NCBI RefSeq assembly: GCF_000722545.1
Contig: NZ_JNVM01000039.1
Coordinates: 1 to 60,559 of the forward strand
Direction of reading: 5' to 3'
Source: Paenibacillus tyrphae
GTDB taxonomy: Bacteria; Bacillota; Bacilli; Paenibacillales; NBRC-103111
Length of the DNA stretch: 60,559 bases
Below the pieces are notes generated by a model. It searched no databases. It was not told the DNA's origin and saw only the letters and a list, made by a program, of their open reading frames with translations. Positions 47,339-55,023 of this stretch are shown in pieces. Made by a program: the position numbers and the translations under genes. Within the stretch, counting starts at the first letter, position 1. Every line of letters begins with the position of its first letter.

Positions 47339-48784
47339 TAACTTCTTGATACGCCCGGCCACCGTTTCTTTTCCAAGCAAATGCAGCGCCATATTCAGGT
47401 CAGGCCCGTGCATTTGTCCCGTCAGGGCTACACGGATCGTCATGAATAGCTGCTTTCCTTTATAGCCGGTCTCTGTCTGCACCGCCTTGATCATCGCTTT
47501 CAGCGCATCCACGGTAAGCTCGGTCGCGGCGTTGACCTGCTTCAAGAAGCTGCCAAGGACGACCGGCGCGTGCTCTTCGGCCAGCATCGCTTTAGCCTCG
47601 TCGTCGTAGCTGACGTCCTCACGGAAGAACAGCTCGGACAACGGCACGATTTCGGCGGCGTAACGCAGCTGCTCCTGATAAAGCCCGACGAGCTCGTGAG
47701 CCCACTGCTCCTGCTCGGGACTGAGCGTTTCCGGCAGCTTCCCGGCTTTTTGCAGATGAGGCAGCGCCAGCTTTGCAATCCGGGCCGTATCCGCTTTTTT
47801 AATATAAACGTTATTCATCCAATTGAGCTTATCCATATCGAATACGGCCGGGCTCTTGGACACCCGGTCCAGATCGAACTGCTCGATCAGCTCTTCTCTG
47901 GTGAAAATTTCTTCCTCACCTTTGGGCGACCAGCCGAGCAGGGCGATAAAGTTCATCACCGCTTCCGGTAAATACCCGAGCTCTTTGTACTGCTTGATGA
48001 ATTGGATGATGGACTCGTCCCGCTTGCTCATCTTCTTGCGGTCCGGGTTCAAGATGAGCGCCAAATGGGCAAACTCCGGCACAGGAAGCCCAAGCGCCTC
48101 GTACATCATAATTTGCCGCGGCGTATTGGTCAGATGCTCTTCGCCACGTATGACCAATGAAATTTTCATCAGATGGTCGTCCAGAATAACGGCAAAATTA
48201 TAGGTCGGAATCCCGTCCGGACGTACGATGATGAAGTCGCCGATCCCGTTGCTCTCAAATTCGACATGCTCGCGGATGCGGTCCTCGAAGGCGATTACCC
48301 GGTTCTCCGGTACGCGGAAACGAATCGACGGCTTGCGGCCCTCGGCCACAAACGCTTCGACCTGCTCCGGCGTCAAATGACGGCATCTGCCGGAGTACAT
48401 CGGCATCTGTCCTGCCGCTTCCTGCTCTGCGCGCTCCTTCTCCAGATCCGCCTCTGAGCAATAGCAGCGGTACGCATCGCCGCTTTCCAGCAGCTGATCG
48501 ACAAACGGCTGATACAAGTGCAGCCGCTCCGTTTGCCGGTACGGCCCGTACGGTCCGCCGATGTCCACGCTCTCGTCCCAATCCACGCCGAGCCATTTGA
48601 GACCGTTAAGCTGGCTGTCGACGCCCGATTCCACATGTCTCGTCTGATCCGTGTCCTCGAAACGGACAACGAATTTCCCGCCTTGCTTGCGGGCAATCAA
48701 ATAATCGAACAATGCCGTCCGTGCTCCGCCGATATGCAAATGCCCCGTCGGACTCGGCGCGTATCTTACGCGAAACTCTGCCAT
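47333..48784 (-). CDS. gltX: Glutamyl-tRNA synthetase
   Basis: A 483-residue GluRS. The HIGH-type motif is in YAPSPTGHLHIGGARTALFD (residues 8-27) and KMSKR in KKMSKRDESI. The Cys/His cluster region is present (YRCYCSEADLE). Likely non-discriminating, as in most Bacillales, which charge tRNA-Gln with Glu and amidate it. It follows ispF by 73 bases. Confidence 0.97.
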   Translation of the reverse strand: MAEFRVRYAPSPTGHLHIGGARTALFDYLIARKQGGKFVVRFEDTDQTRHVESGVDSQLNGLKWLGVDWDESVDIGGPYGPYRQTERLHLYQPFVDQLLESGDAYRCYCSEADLEKERAEQEAAGQMPMYSGRCRHLTPEQVEAFVAEGRKPSIRFRVPENRVIAFEDRIREHVEFESNGIGDFIIVRPDGIPTYNFAVILDDHLMKISLVIRGEEHLTNTPRQIMMYEALGLPVPEFAHLALILNPDRKKMSKRDESIIQFIKQYKELGYLPEAVMNFIALLGWSPKGEEEIFTREELIEQFDLDRVSKSPAVFDMDKLNWMNNVYIKKADTARIAKLALPHLQKAGKLPETLSPEQEQWAHELVGLYQEQLRYAAEIVPLSELFFREDVSYDDEAKAMLAEEHAPVVLGSFLKQVNAATELTVDALKAMIKAVQTETGYKGKQLFMTIRVALTGQMHGPDLNMALHLLGKETVAGRIKKLL

Positions 48785-48857
48785 AATGCCCTCTCCTCCC
48801 GTACTTCCGCGCCAACCGCTCGCCGGAAGCCATTTTGATCCGTAAAAAGATTATTTG

Positions 48858-49343
48858 TTATGATAGCACATCTTTCACAAGACAAACAACCGCCTGTGCG
48901 GCAATACCTTCGCCTCGCCCGGTGAAGCCGAGCTGCTCTGTCGTCGTCGCTTTCACATTAATCTGCGACGGCTCCGCTTCAAGCGCAGCTGCGATCCGCT
49001 CGATCATTGCGGGAATGTGCGGCGCCATCTTCGGCTTCTGCGCGATGATTGTACAGTCCGCATTGCCCAGACGGTACCCCGCTTGCTTGGCACTCTCCCA
49101 GACCTGCACAAGCAGCATATAGCTGTCCGCATCCTTATACGCGGCATCCGTGTCGGGAAAATGCTTCCCGATATCCCCAAGCCCCAGTGCGCCAAGAATC
49201 GCGTCGGTTAGCGCGTGCAGCAGCACGTCCGCATCGGAATGCCCGAGCAGCCCTTTTTCAAAAGGAATGTCCACGCCGCCGATAATGCACTTGCGTCCCT
49301 CCACCAGTTGATGCACGTCGAACCCTTGCCCCACTCGTATCAT
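48858..49343 (-). CDS. ispF: 2-C-methyl-D-erythritol 2,4-cyclodiphosphate synthase IspF
   Basis: A 161-residue enzyme of the MEP pathway. The metal ligands are in GFDVHQLVEG and HSDADVLLHALTDAI; KATTTEQLGFTGRGEG near the end is typical. The ATG overlaps the stop of ispD as ATGA, indicating coupling. The long in-frame extension upstream is antiparallel noise over ispD. Confidence 0.97.
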   Translation of the reverse strand: MIRVGQGFDVHQLVEGRKCIIGGVDIPFEKGLLGHSDADVLLHALTDAILGALGLGDIGKHFPDTDAAYKDADSYMLLVQVWESAKQAGYRLGNADCTIIAQKPKMAPHIPAMIERIAAALEAEPSQINVKATTTEQLGFTGRGEGIAAQAVVCLVKDVLS

Positions 49344-50047
49344 GACTCTCGCTCTCCCCTGACATGTCGAATGATCCACTCGGCCCAAGGCAAGTCCTCG
49401 GGCGTCGTGATTTTGATATTGTAATAGTCGGCTTCGACTACGGCGACCCGGACGCCAAGCCGCTCGACCAGCATGGCGTCGTCCGTCCCGACGAAGCCTT
49501 CCTCCCGTGCCCGCTCGTGCGCTTCGCGCAGCAATGAAAAACGAAAAGCCTGCGGGGTCTGAATCGCCCACAAGCTGCGCCGGTCCGGGGTCGCTTGGAT
49601 CAACCCTTCGCCGTCCACGATTTTAATCGTATCCTTTACGGGTACGGCTAGAACAGCCGCTTCAGTCTCTATCGCTTTATCCAGGCATGCTGCGATATGC
49701 TCCCGGGCGGCAAACGGCCGGACGCCGTCGTGTACCATCACCCAACGGACGCTGCCGTCCAAGGCCAACAGCCCTTGGTACACGGAGTCTTGACGTTCCT
49801 TCCCCCCGGGAATGACCCGCTTCACCTTTCTTAGCCCGTAAGTCCCGACATAGCCCTGGCACCGCTCTACATCGTCCGCCCCCGTAACCAACACCACGTC
49901 GCTTACGGCTTCGAGCCGATCGAACAGCTCCAGCGTATGTACCAGAATCGGTTTGCCGTCCAGCAGCAAGTATTGCTTGCTTTCTTGCGTTCGCATCCGC
50001 GAGCCTCTGCCCGCCGCTACGACCACGACCCCCAGTTTATCCGTCAA
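49340..50047 (-). CDS. ispD: 2-C-methyl-D-erythritol 4-phosphate cytidylyltransferase IspD
   Basis: A 235-residue nucleotidyltransferase. It has VVVVAAGRGSRM near the start, then VHDGVRPFA (about residue 103) and TDDAMLVERLG. It makes CDP-methylerythritol. The start is uncertain: TTG at 50047 lies five bases after AGGTGG, and a GTG three codons upstream is inside that site. Its stop overlaps ispF. Confidence 0.95.
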   Translation of the reverse strand: MTDKLGVVVVAAGRGSRMRTQESKQYLLLDGKPILVHTLELFDRLEAVSDVVLVTGADDVERCQGYVGTYGLRKVKRVIPGGKERQDSVYQGLLALDGSVRWVMVHDGVRPFAAREHIAACLDKAIETEAAVLAVPVKDTIKIVDGEGLIQATPDRRSLWAIQTPQAFRFSLLREAHERAREEGFVGTDDAMLVERLGVRVAVVEADYYNIKITTPEDLPWAEWIIRHVRGERES

Positions 50048-50132
50048 CTTGTCCACCTGCCACTATGGTTCGGCACCGAATGAAGCAAACCCGTTTGCCT
50101 TATTCTAAGCGCATCTCTCTTATCATACCGTG

Positions 50133-51230
50133 TTAGAGCGCTTTTTCCAATAGCTTCGGCTTAGCAAATATCATTCGACCGGCTGACGTTTGAAGAACAC
50201 TTGTCACCAGCACATCGAGCGTCATGCCGATAAAGTCCCGGCCGCCTTCCACGACAATCATCGTGCCGTCATCCAAATAGGCGACGCCCTGCCCATGCTC
50301 CTTGCCGTCCTTGATGACTTGCACCAGAATTTCCTCTCCGGGCAGTACGACCGGCTTCACCGCATTGGCCAGATCGTTGATGTTCAACACCGATACGCCC
50401 TGCAGCTCGCATACTTTGTTGAGATTGAAGTCGTTCGTAATCACTTTCCCCTGCAAAGCTTTGGCCAGACGCACAAGCTTGCTGTCCACCTCGGAAATTT
50501 CTTCGAAATCCCCTTCGTAGATCAGTACTTTGACATCAAGCTCCTTCTGGATTTTGTTCAAAATGTCTAGCCCCCGACGGCCGCGGTTGCGCTTGAGCAA
50601 GTCCGACGAATCGGCAATATGCTGCAGCTCCTCCAGCACAAATTCGGGAATGACGAGGGTTCCCTCGATAAATCCGGTTTTGCAAATATCCGCAATACGC
50701 CCGTCGATAATTACGCTCGTATCGAGAATTTTATGCTCCTCGAATCCTTTGGCCTCCCCGGATGCTCCTTTCCCGCGATCCGATCGGCGTGCGTCCAGCA
50801 CGGTGAACAACTCCTCCTGTTTCACTGCGCCAAGCCGGTAGCCCGCATACGAAAATGCCGCGATCAGCAGCATATGCAGCAGAGGGCTGAACACACCTGC
50901 CTGGCTGAACGGATGGAGCAGTACCGACGAAAAGAGCAATCCGACGACCATTCCGATCGAGCCCGCAAGCAGATCGGTCACCGGTACGTTGGCAATGCGT
51001 TCCTCTCCCCGCTGCACCACTTTCAGCAGATACGTTAATGCCCAAGAGCTGATCGAATAGAAGAGCAGCGCGCCGGCCCCCAGCATCCAGAGGGCCTGTC
51101 CTTGAATTTCTTCCCGTCCCAAAACCGATGCTATGAATTCAAAACATGGTTTCCCTATCGTATCAGTCCACCGTACTCCAAGCGCACCGCCGATAACAGC
51201 AAACAGAAGCTGGAACCATTTTTTCATCAT
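50133..51230 (-). CDS. PIN/TRAM-domain membrane protein YacL
   Basis: A 365-residue protein. The N-terminal ~135 residues contain four likely membrane helices. A PIN domain follows, with acidic residues in ILDTSVIIDGRIADI and VITNDFNLNKV, then a C-terminal TRAM domain (GEEILVQVIKDGKEHGQGVA). PIN plus TRAM suggests a membrane-bound RNase or RNA-binding factor; the cellular substrate is not known to me. Bacillus yacL occupies the same position before ispD. GGAGGTG precedes the first ATG. Confidence 0.92.
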   Translation of the reverse strand: MMKKWFQLLFAVIGGALGVRWTDTIGKPCFEFIASVLGREEIQGQALWMLGAGALLFYSISSWALTYLLKVVQRGEERIANVPVTDLLAGSIGMVVGLLFSSVLLHPFSQAGVFSPLLHMLLIAAFSYAGYRLGAVKQEELFTVLDARRSDRGKGASGEAKGFEEHKILDTSVIIDGRIADICKTGFIEGTLVIPEFVLEELQHIADSSDLLKRNRGRRGLDILNKIQKELDVKVLIYEGDFEEISEVDSKLVRLAKALQGKVITNDFNLNKVCELQGVSVLNINDLANAVKPVVLPGEEILVQVIKDGKEHGQGVAYLDDGTMIVVEGGRDFIGMTLDVLVTSVLQTSAGRMIFAKPKLLEKAL

Positions 51231-51323
51231 AGACTTTCACCTCCATAAAAATAACAAATTCTGCCTTCTTCTACAATTATGATCCAAATTACTCCAGCCT
51301 AATCGTATCAGTTGAAGAAAATG

Positions 51324-51361
51324 AAAAAAAGCATTCATTTTCCTTGTGGAAAACAAATGCT
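51324..51361 (-). terminator. Terminator of pssA
   Basis: Minus strand AGCATTTGTTTTCC and GGAAAATGAATGCT around ACAA, then seven T. It separates pssA from yacL. Confidence 0.93.
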
Positions 51362-51395
51362 TTTCATTTTCATAGCCTTGTGGAGTTATGCGGTT

Positions 51396-52130
51396 TTAGA
51401 GGCTCGTTGTTTTGGACTCCGGTTCTTCCATGGACGGACGTTTTCTTCGTTTCCAGAAGAACAGCCGATCAACGTTTTTTTTTAAGCCGTACAGCGCATA
51501 AAGAAGCAGCGGTACGAAGATGAGCTTGGACAACAGTCCCGGATACATGACAGCCAGTACAACGGCAGCCACGACGACAACGGGCGTAATCCAAATGGCG
51601 GCTTTCGGGATGCCAACCTTTTTGAAGTTCGGGTATTTGACGGTGCTGACCATCAAGTAGGACAGCAGAAGCGTCGACAAGACGAGTACGATCGTGTTCA
51701 ATTCTTTATGGAACAGCGCGAGCGTACACAATACGCCGCCGGCTGCAGGAATCGGCAAGCCGATAAAATATCCCGGTGTCCCAGCAACGACATTGAAGCG
51801 GGCCAGACGAAGCGCGCCGCAGATCGGGAAGATCGCTGTGACGATCCACGCTGCCGCTGCATTCATCTCGGTAAAAGCCACCACATACATGATGAACGCC
51901 GGCGCTACGCCGAACGAGATGACATCGGACAGCGAGTCCAACTCTTTGCCGAATTCGCTCTGCGCATTGAGCGCACGGGCAACGCGTCCGTCCAAGCCGT
52001 CTAGAAGCATTGCAACGATGACCATGATCGCGGCAAGTTCGGGCTTACTATTAAACACGGAAATAATTGCAATAATACCTAAGAACAAGTTCCCAATCGT
52101 AAACAAGTTCGGAAGGGATTTTGTTATCAT
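51396..52130 (-). CDS. pssA: CDP-diacylglycerol--serine O-phosphatidyltransferase
   Basis: A 244-residue membrane enzyme making phosphatidylserine, precursor of phosphatidylethanolamine. The CDP-alcohol transferase motif is complete: DGLDGRVAR, then GKELDSLSD (about residues 44-71). Six or more membrane helices; the C-terminus is Lys/Arg-rich. In Bacillus subtilis pssA is elsewhere, with psd; here it lies between disA and yacL with its own terminator. No psd is in the window. Confidence 0.94.
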   Translation of the reverse strand: MITKSLPNLFTIGNLFLGIIAIISVFNSKPELAAIMVIVAMLLDGLDGRVARALNAQSEFGKELDSLSDVISFGVAPAFIMYVVAFTEMNAAAAWIVTAIFPICGALRLARFNVVAGTPGYFIGLPIPAAGGVLCTLALFHKELNTIVLVLSTLLLSYLMVSTVKYPNFKKVGIPKAAIWITPVVVVAAVVLAVMYPGLLSKLIFVPLLLYALYGLKKNVDRLFFWKRRKRPSMEEPESKTTSL

Positions 52131-52205
52131 TGTTTTAGTCCACCTCTGGTTTTACTGTACCCTAATATCGTAATAATATTTGGCTATCCTCTGATTGTAA
52201 GCAAG

Positions 52206-53285
52206 TTAAATATGTCTGTCAATGAGCACCTGATCTTGGATTCGTTTCAACCCTTCTTTAATCGTGCGTGCGCGCACTTCCCCGATGCCGTCCACTTCGT
52301 CCAATTCTTCAATTGTCGCCATCATCAGATGCGGGAGCTGACCGAACCGTTCCACCAAATTATGTATAATGACGGAGGGAAGACGCGGTATTTTGTTCAG
52401 TACCCGATAGCCTCTTGGCGAGAGCGTCTCCTCCGCGCTGCCAGGCGTATGCGGATAGCCGAGCGCCCGTGCAATGTGCGAATGATCGAGCATCTCGTCG
52501 GTCGAATGCTTCTTGAGAGTCGCTTGGACTTCTTTTACCTTCTCTTCAGACAGTTCTTTGACGTAATCCTTAATCAACAGGTAAGCCTCATTCTCGGTGT
52601 TGCCAACCAATTCCTCCAACTGCATGCTGATCAGCCGGCCTTCGTTACCGAGCTCGTTAATGTAACGCTTGATCTCTGCTTTAATACGTAAAACCATCTC
52701 AATACGTTGCATCACACCGGTCACATCGTGTAAAGTAACCAGCTCCTCAAATTCGGAAGCGCCCAGATTGGTCATATCCTGATCCAATACGGACTTGTAT
52801 TTCTCCAGCGTTTGAATCGCCTGATTCGCTTTCGTCAAAATGACGCCGATATCTTTCAGCGAATAGCGCAAGCTGCCTTGATACAAAGTAATGACATTGC
52901 GCCGCTGCGAGATGGACACCACGAGCTTGGAGGTCTGCTTCGCGACGCGTTCCGCCGTCCGGTGCCGAATGCCTGTTTCGCTAGATGTAATCGAAGAGTC
53001 CGGAATCAGCTGCGTATTCGCATACAGAATACGCTTCAAATCCTCGCTGAGGATGATCGCGCCGTCCATTTTGGCCAGCTCATATAAGTAGTTCGGGGAA
53101 AAATCGCAGTTGATCGAAAAGCCGCCGTCTACAATCTCCATCACTTCCGGGCTGTAGCCGACGACGATTAAGCCGCCCGTCTTGGCGCGGAGCACGTTCT
53201 CCAGCCCTTCCCGGAACGGCGTGCCTGGCGCAACGAGCTGCAGCAGTTGGCTCATGACGTCGCGTTTTGCTTCTTCCTTGCTCAA
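52206..53285 (-). CDS. disA: Diadenylate cyclase DisA (DNA integrity scanning protein)
   Basis: A 359-residue enzyme making c-di-AMP from two ATP. The DAC domain has MDGAIILS (about residue 73) and TGIRHRTAERVAKQ; a helical linker and a C-terminal helix-hairpin-helix (VDGIGEVRARTIKEGL) bind branched DNA. It links DNA state to c-di-AMP level during sporulation. The start is TTG, six bases after AGGAGGG. It is 192 bases from radA, unlike the tight radA-disA pair in Bacillus; the gap is filled by a palindrome. Confidence 0.97.
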   Translation of the reverse strand: MSKEEAKRDVMSQLLQLVAPGTPFREGLENVLRAKTGGLIVVGYSPEVMEIVDGGFSINCDFSPNYLYELAKMDGAIILSEDLKRILYANTQLIPDSSITSSETGIRHRTAERVAKQTSKLVVSISQRRNVITLYQGSLRYSLKDIGVILTKANQAIQTLEKYKSVLDQDMTNLGASEFEELVTLHDVTGVMQRIEMVLRIKAEIKRYINELGNEGRLISMQLEELVGNTENEAYLLIKDYVKELSEEKVKEVQATLKKHSTDEMLDHSHIARALGYPHTPGSAEETLSPRGYRVLNKIPRLPSVIIHNLVERFGQLPHLMMATIEELDEVDGIGEVRARTIKEGLKRIQDQVLIDRHI

Positions 53286-53304
53286 TGGTGTCCCTCCTGA
53301 CGAA

Positions 53305-53473
53305 TTTTTTGAATCAAAGAGAGGTTGATTGCACAGCAGGGAGAACTGCCTCCGGCCGCTCTTGAACTCGGAAAGTTTGAATTATCATTTAAGGTAGCTT
53401 TCCGAGTTCAAAGGCGGCACGTAAACTCTCCGGCAGTTCCCCTGCGCTCCATCAAAACCTTTGATTCAAAAAA
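53305..53473. repeat. 169-base near-palindrome between radA and disA
   Basis: Three nested pairs of arms: TTTTTTGAATCAAAG with CTTTGATTCAAAAAA (ends), GCAGGGAGAACTGCC with GGCAGTTCCCCTGC (middle) and TTGAACTCGGAAAG with CTTTCCGAGTTCAA (inner), round a ~22-base loop. The termini are perfect inverted repeats. No T-run follows on the disA side, so it is not a simple terminator. It resembles a small non-coding inverted-repeat element. Confidence 0.88.
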
Positions 53474-53477
53474 TATA

Positions 53478-54848
53478 TTATACTAAAGCAGCCGATAGCG
53501 CTTCGGCTACAGTGTTGACGCCGATAATTTGAATGCCTGCCGGGGGCGTCCAGCCTTTCAGGCTTTTTTGCGGGAGGATGACGCGGCGGAAGCCGAGCTT
53601 CTCCGCTTCCCGCACCCGCTGGTCGACGCGTGAGACACCGCGCACCTCGCCCGTCAGTCCGACCTCGCCGAAGATGACGTCAAACGGCTGCGTCGGCTGT
53701 TCGCGGAAGCTTGAGGCGATGCTGACCGCAACCGCAAGGTCGACGGCAGGCTCATCCAGCTTCACGCCGCCCGCGACGTTAAGGTAAGCGTCCTGATTTT
53801 GCAAAAACATGCCCATCCGCTTCTCCAGCACCGCAATAATGAGCGACAGCCGGTTATGGTCGAAGCCGGTCGCCATCCGCCGGGGAGATGGAAAGTTGGT
53901 GGACGAGACGAGTGCTTGAAGCTCCACGAGCACCGGGCGCGTCCCCTCCATACTGGCGACGACGGTTGAGCCGGCAACGCCCAGCGGACGCTCGGACAAA
54001 AACAGCTCCGACGGATTGTTGACCTCGACCAATCCGCTTTCCCGCATCTCGAAAATCCCGATTTCGTTGGTCGAACCGAACCGGTTTTTAACGGCGCGAA
54101 GCACCCGGTACGAATGATGGCGCTCCCCTTCGAAATACAGCACGCAATCGACCATATGTTCGAGTAATCGCGGTCCTGCAATGGCACCCTCTTTAGTAAC
54201 ATGACCAACGAGGACGGTTGCGATTCCTTTCATTTTGGCAATCCGCATAAAATGCCCCGTACATTCCCGAACTTGAGAAACCGAACCGGGAGCGGAAGCT
54301 ACGGCTCCGTGGTATACCGTTTGGATCGAGTCGATGACGATGAAATCCGGCTCGATCTCATCAATCGCCGCTTCGATATGCTCCACATTCGTTTCGCAAA
54401 GCACGAACAACTGCGGGGAAACGGCTTGCAGCCGGTCTGCCCTCAGCTTCGTCTGGCGGACGGATTCCTCTCCGGAAATATACAGCACCTTCAAGTCCAG
54501 CTGCGTCAGCAAATGCGATGTTTGCAGGAGCAGCGTCGACTTCCCGATCCCCGGGTCGCCGCCTACCAGAATCAAGGAGCCGGGCACGATGCCGCCGCCA
54601 AGCACGCGGTTCAATTCCCGATTGTCCGTCACGATCCGCTCTTCTTGACTGCTTTCTATGTTTATGATAGAAACCGCTTTTTCTTTCTTGTTCAAAAAAT
54701 TTGTGTGCAGCCCTTTGCTCTTAACAACGGTCTCCACTTCTTCCACAAATGTATTCCAAGCTTCGCAGCCCGGACATTTGCCGAGCCATTTCGGCGATTC
54801 GTAGCCGCATGACTGGCAGAAGAACTTTGTTTTTGTTTTCGCCATCAT
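53478..54848 (-). CDS. radA: DNA repair protein RadA (Sms)
   Basis: A 456-residue RecA-like branch-migration helicase. The N-terminal C4 zinc finger (CQSCG and CPGCEAW), Walker A GGDPGIGKST (about residues 92-101), the RadA-specific KNRFG motif and a C-terminal Lon-protease-like domain are in order. It is separated from clpC by a terminator, so it may have its own weak promoter in the ~95 bases before it, unlike Bacillus where it shares the clpC operon. Confidence 0.96.
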   Translation of the reverse strand: MMAKTKTKFFCQSCGYESPKWLGKCPGCEAWNTFVEEVETVVKSKGLHTNFLNKKEKAVSIINIESSQEERIVTDNRELNRVLGGGIVPGSLILVGGDPGIGKSTLLLQTSHLLTQLDLKVLYISGEESVRQTKLRADRLQAVSPQLFVLCETNVEHIEAAIDEIEPDFIVIDSIQTVYHGAVASAPGSVSQVRECTGHFMRIAKMKGIATVLVGHVTKEGAIAGPRLLEHMVDCVLYFEGERHHSYRVLRAVKNRFGSTNEIGIFEMRESGLVEVNNPSELFLSERPLGVAGSTVVASMEGTRPVLVELQALVSSTNFPSPRRMATGFDHNRLSLIIAVLEKRMGMFLQNQDAYLNVAGGVKLDEPAVDLAVAVSIASSFREQPTQPFDVIFGEVGLTGEVRGVSRVDQRVREAEKLGFRRVILPQKSLKGWTPPAGIQIIGVNTVAEALSAALV

Positions 54849-54944
54849 TTAACCTGCTTTCTGATCCCAACTCAAAGTTTACCATTTTGACCCTGTCTTG
54901 AAAACCCTTGCCGCCGCTGAAAAGAAAAAAAGCTTTAACGGTAA

Positions 54945-54988
54945 AGAAAAAAGCATCCCTCCGGCCCAACTTGCAGCCGTAGGATGCT
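54945..54988 (-). terminator. Terminator of the ctsR-clpC operon
   Basis: Minus strand AGCATCC-TA-CGGC and GCCG-GAG-GGATGCT, then TTTTTTC. A smaller GGAGC/GCTCC hairpin lies just before it. Confidence 0.88.
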
Positions 54989-55023
54989 TATTGAAGGAGC
55001 CTGCGCTCCTAAATTTTTTTGAC

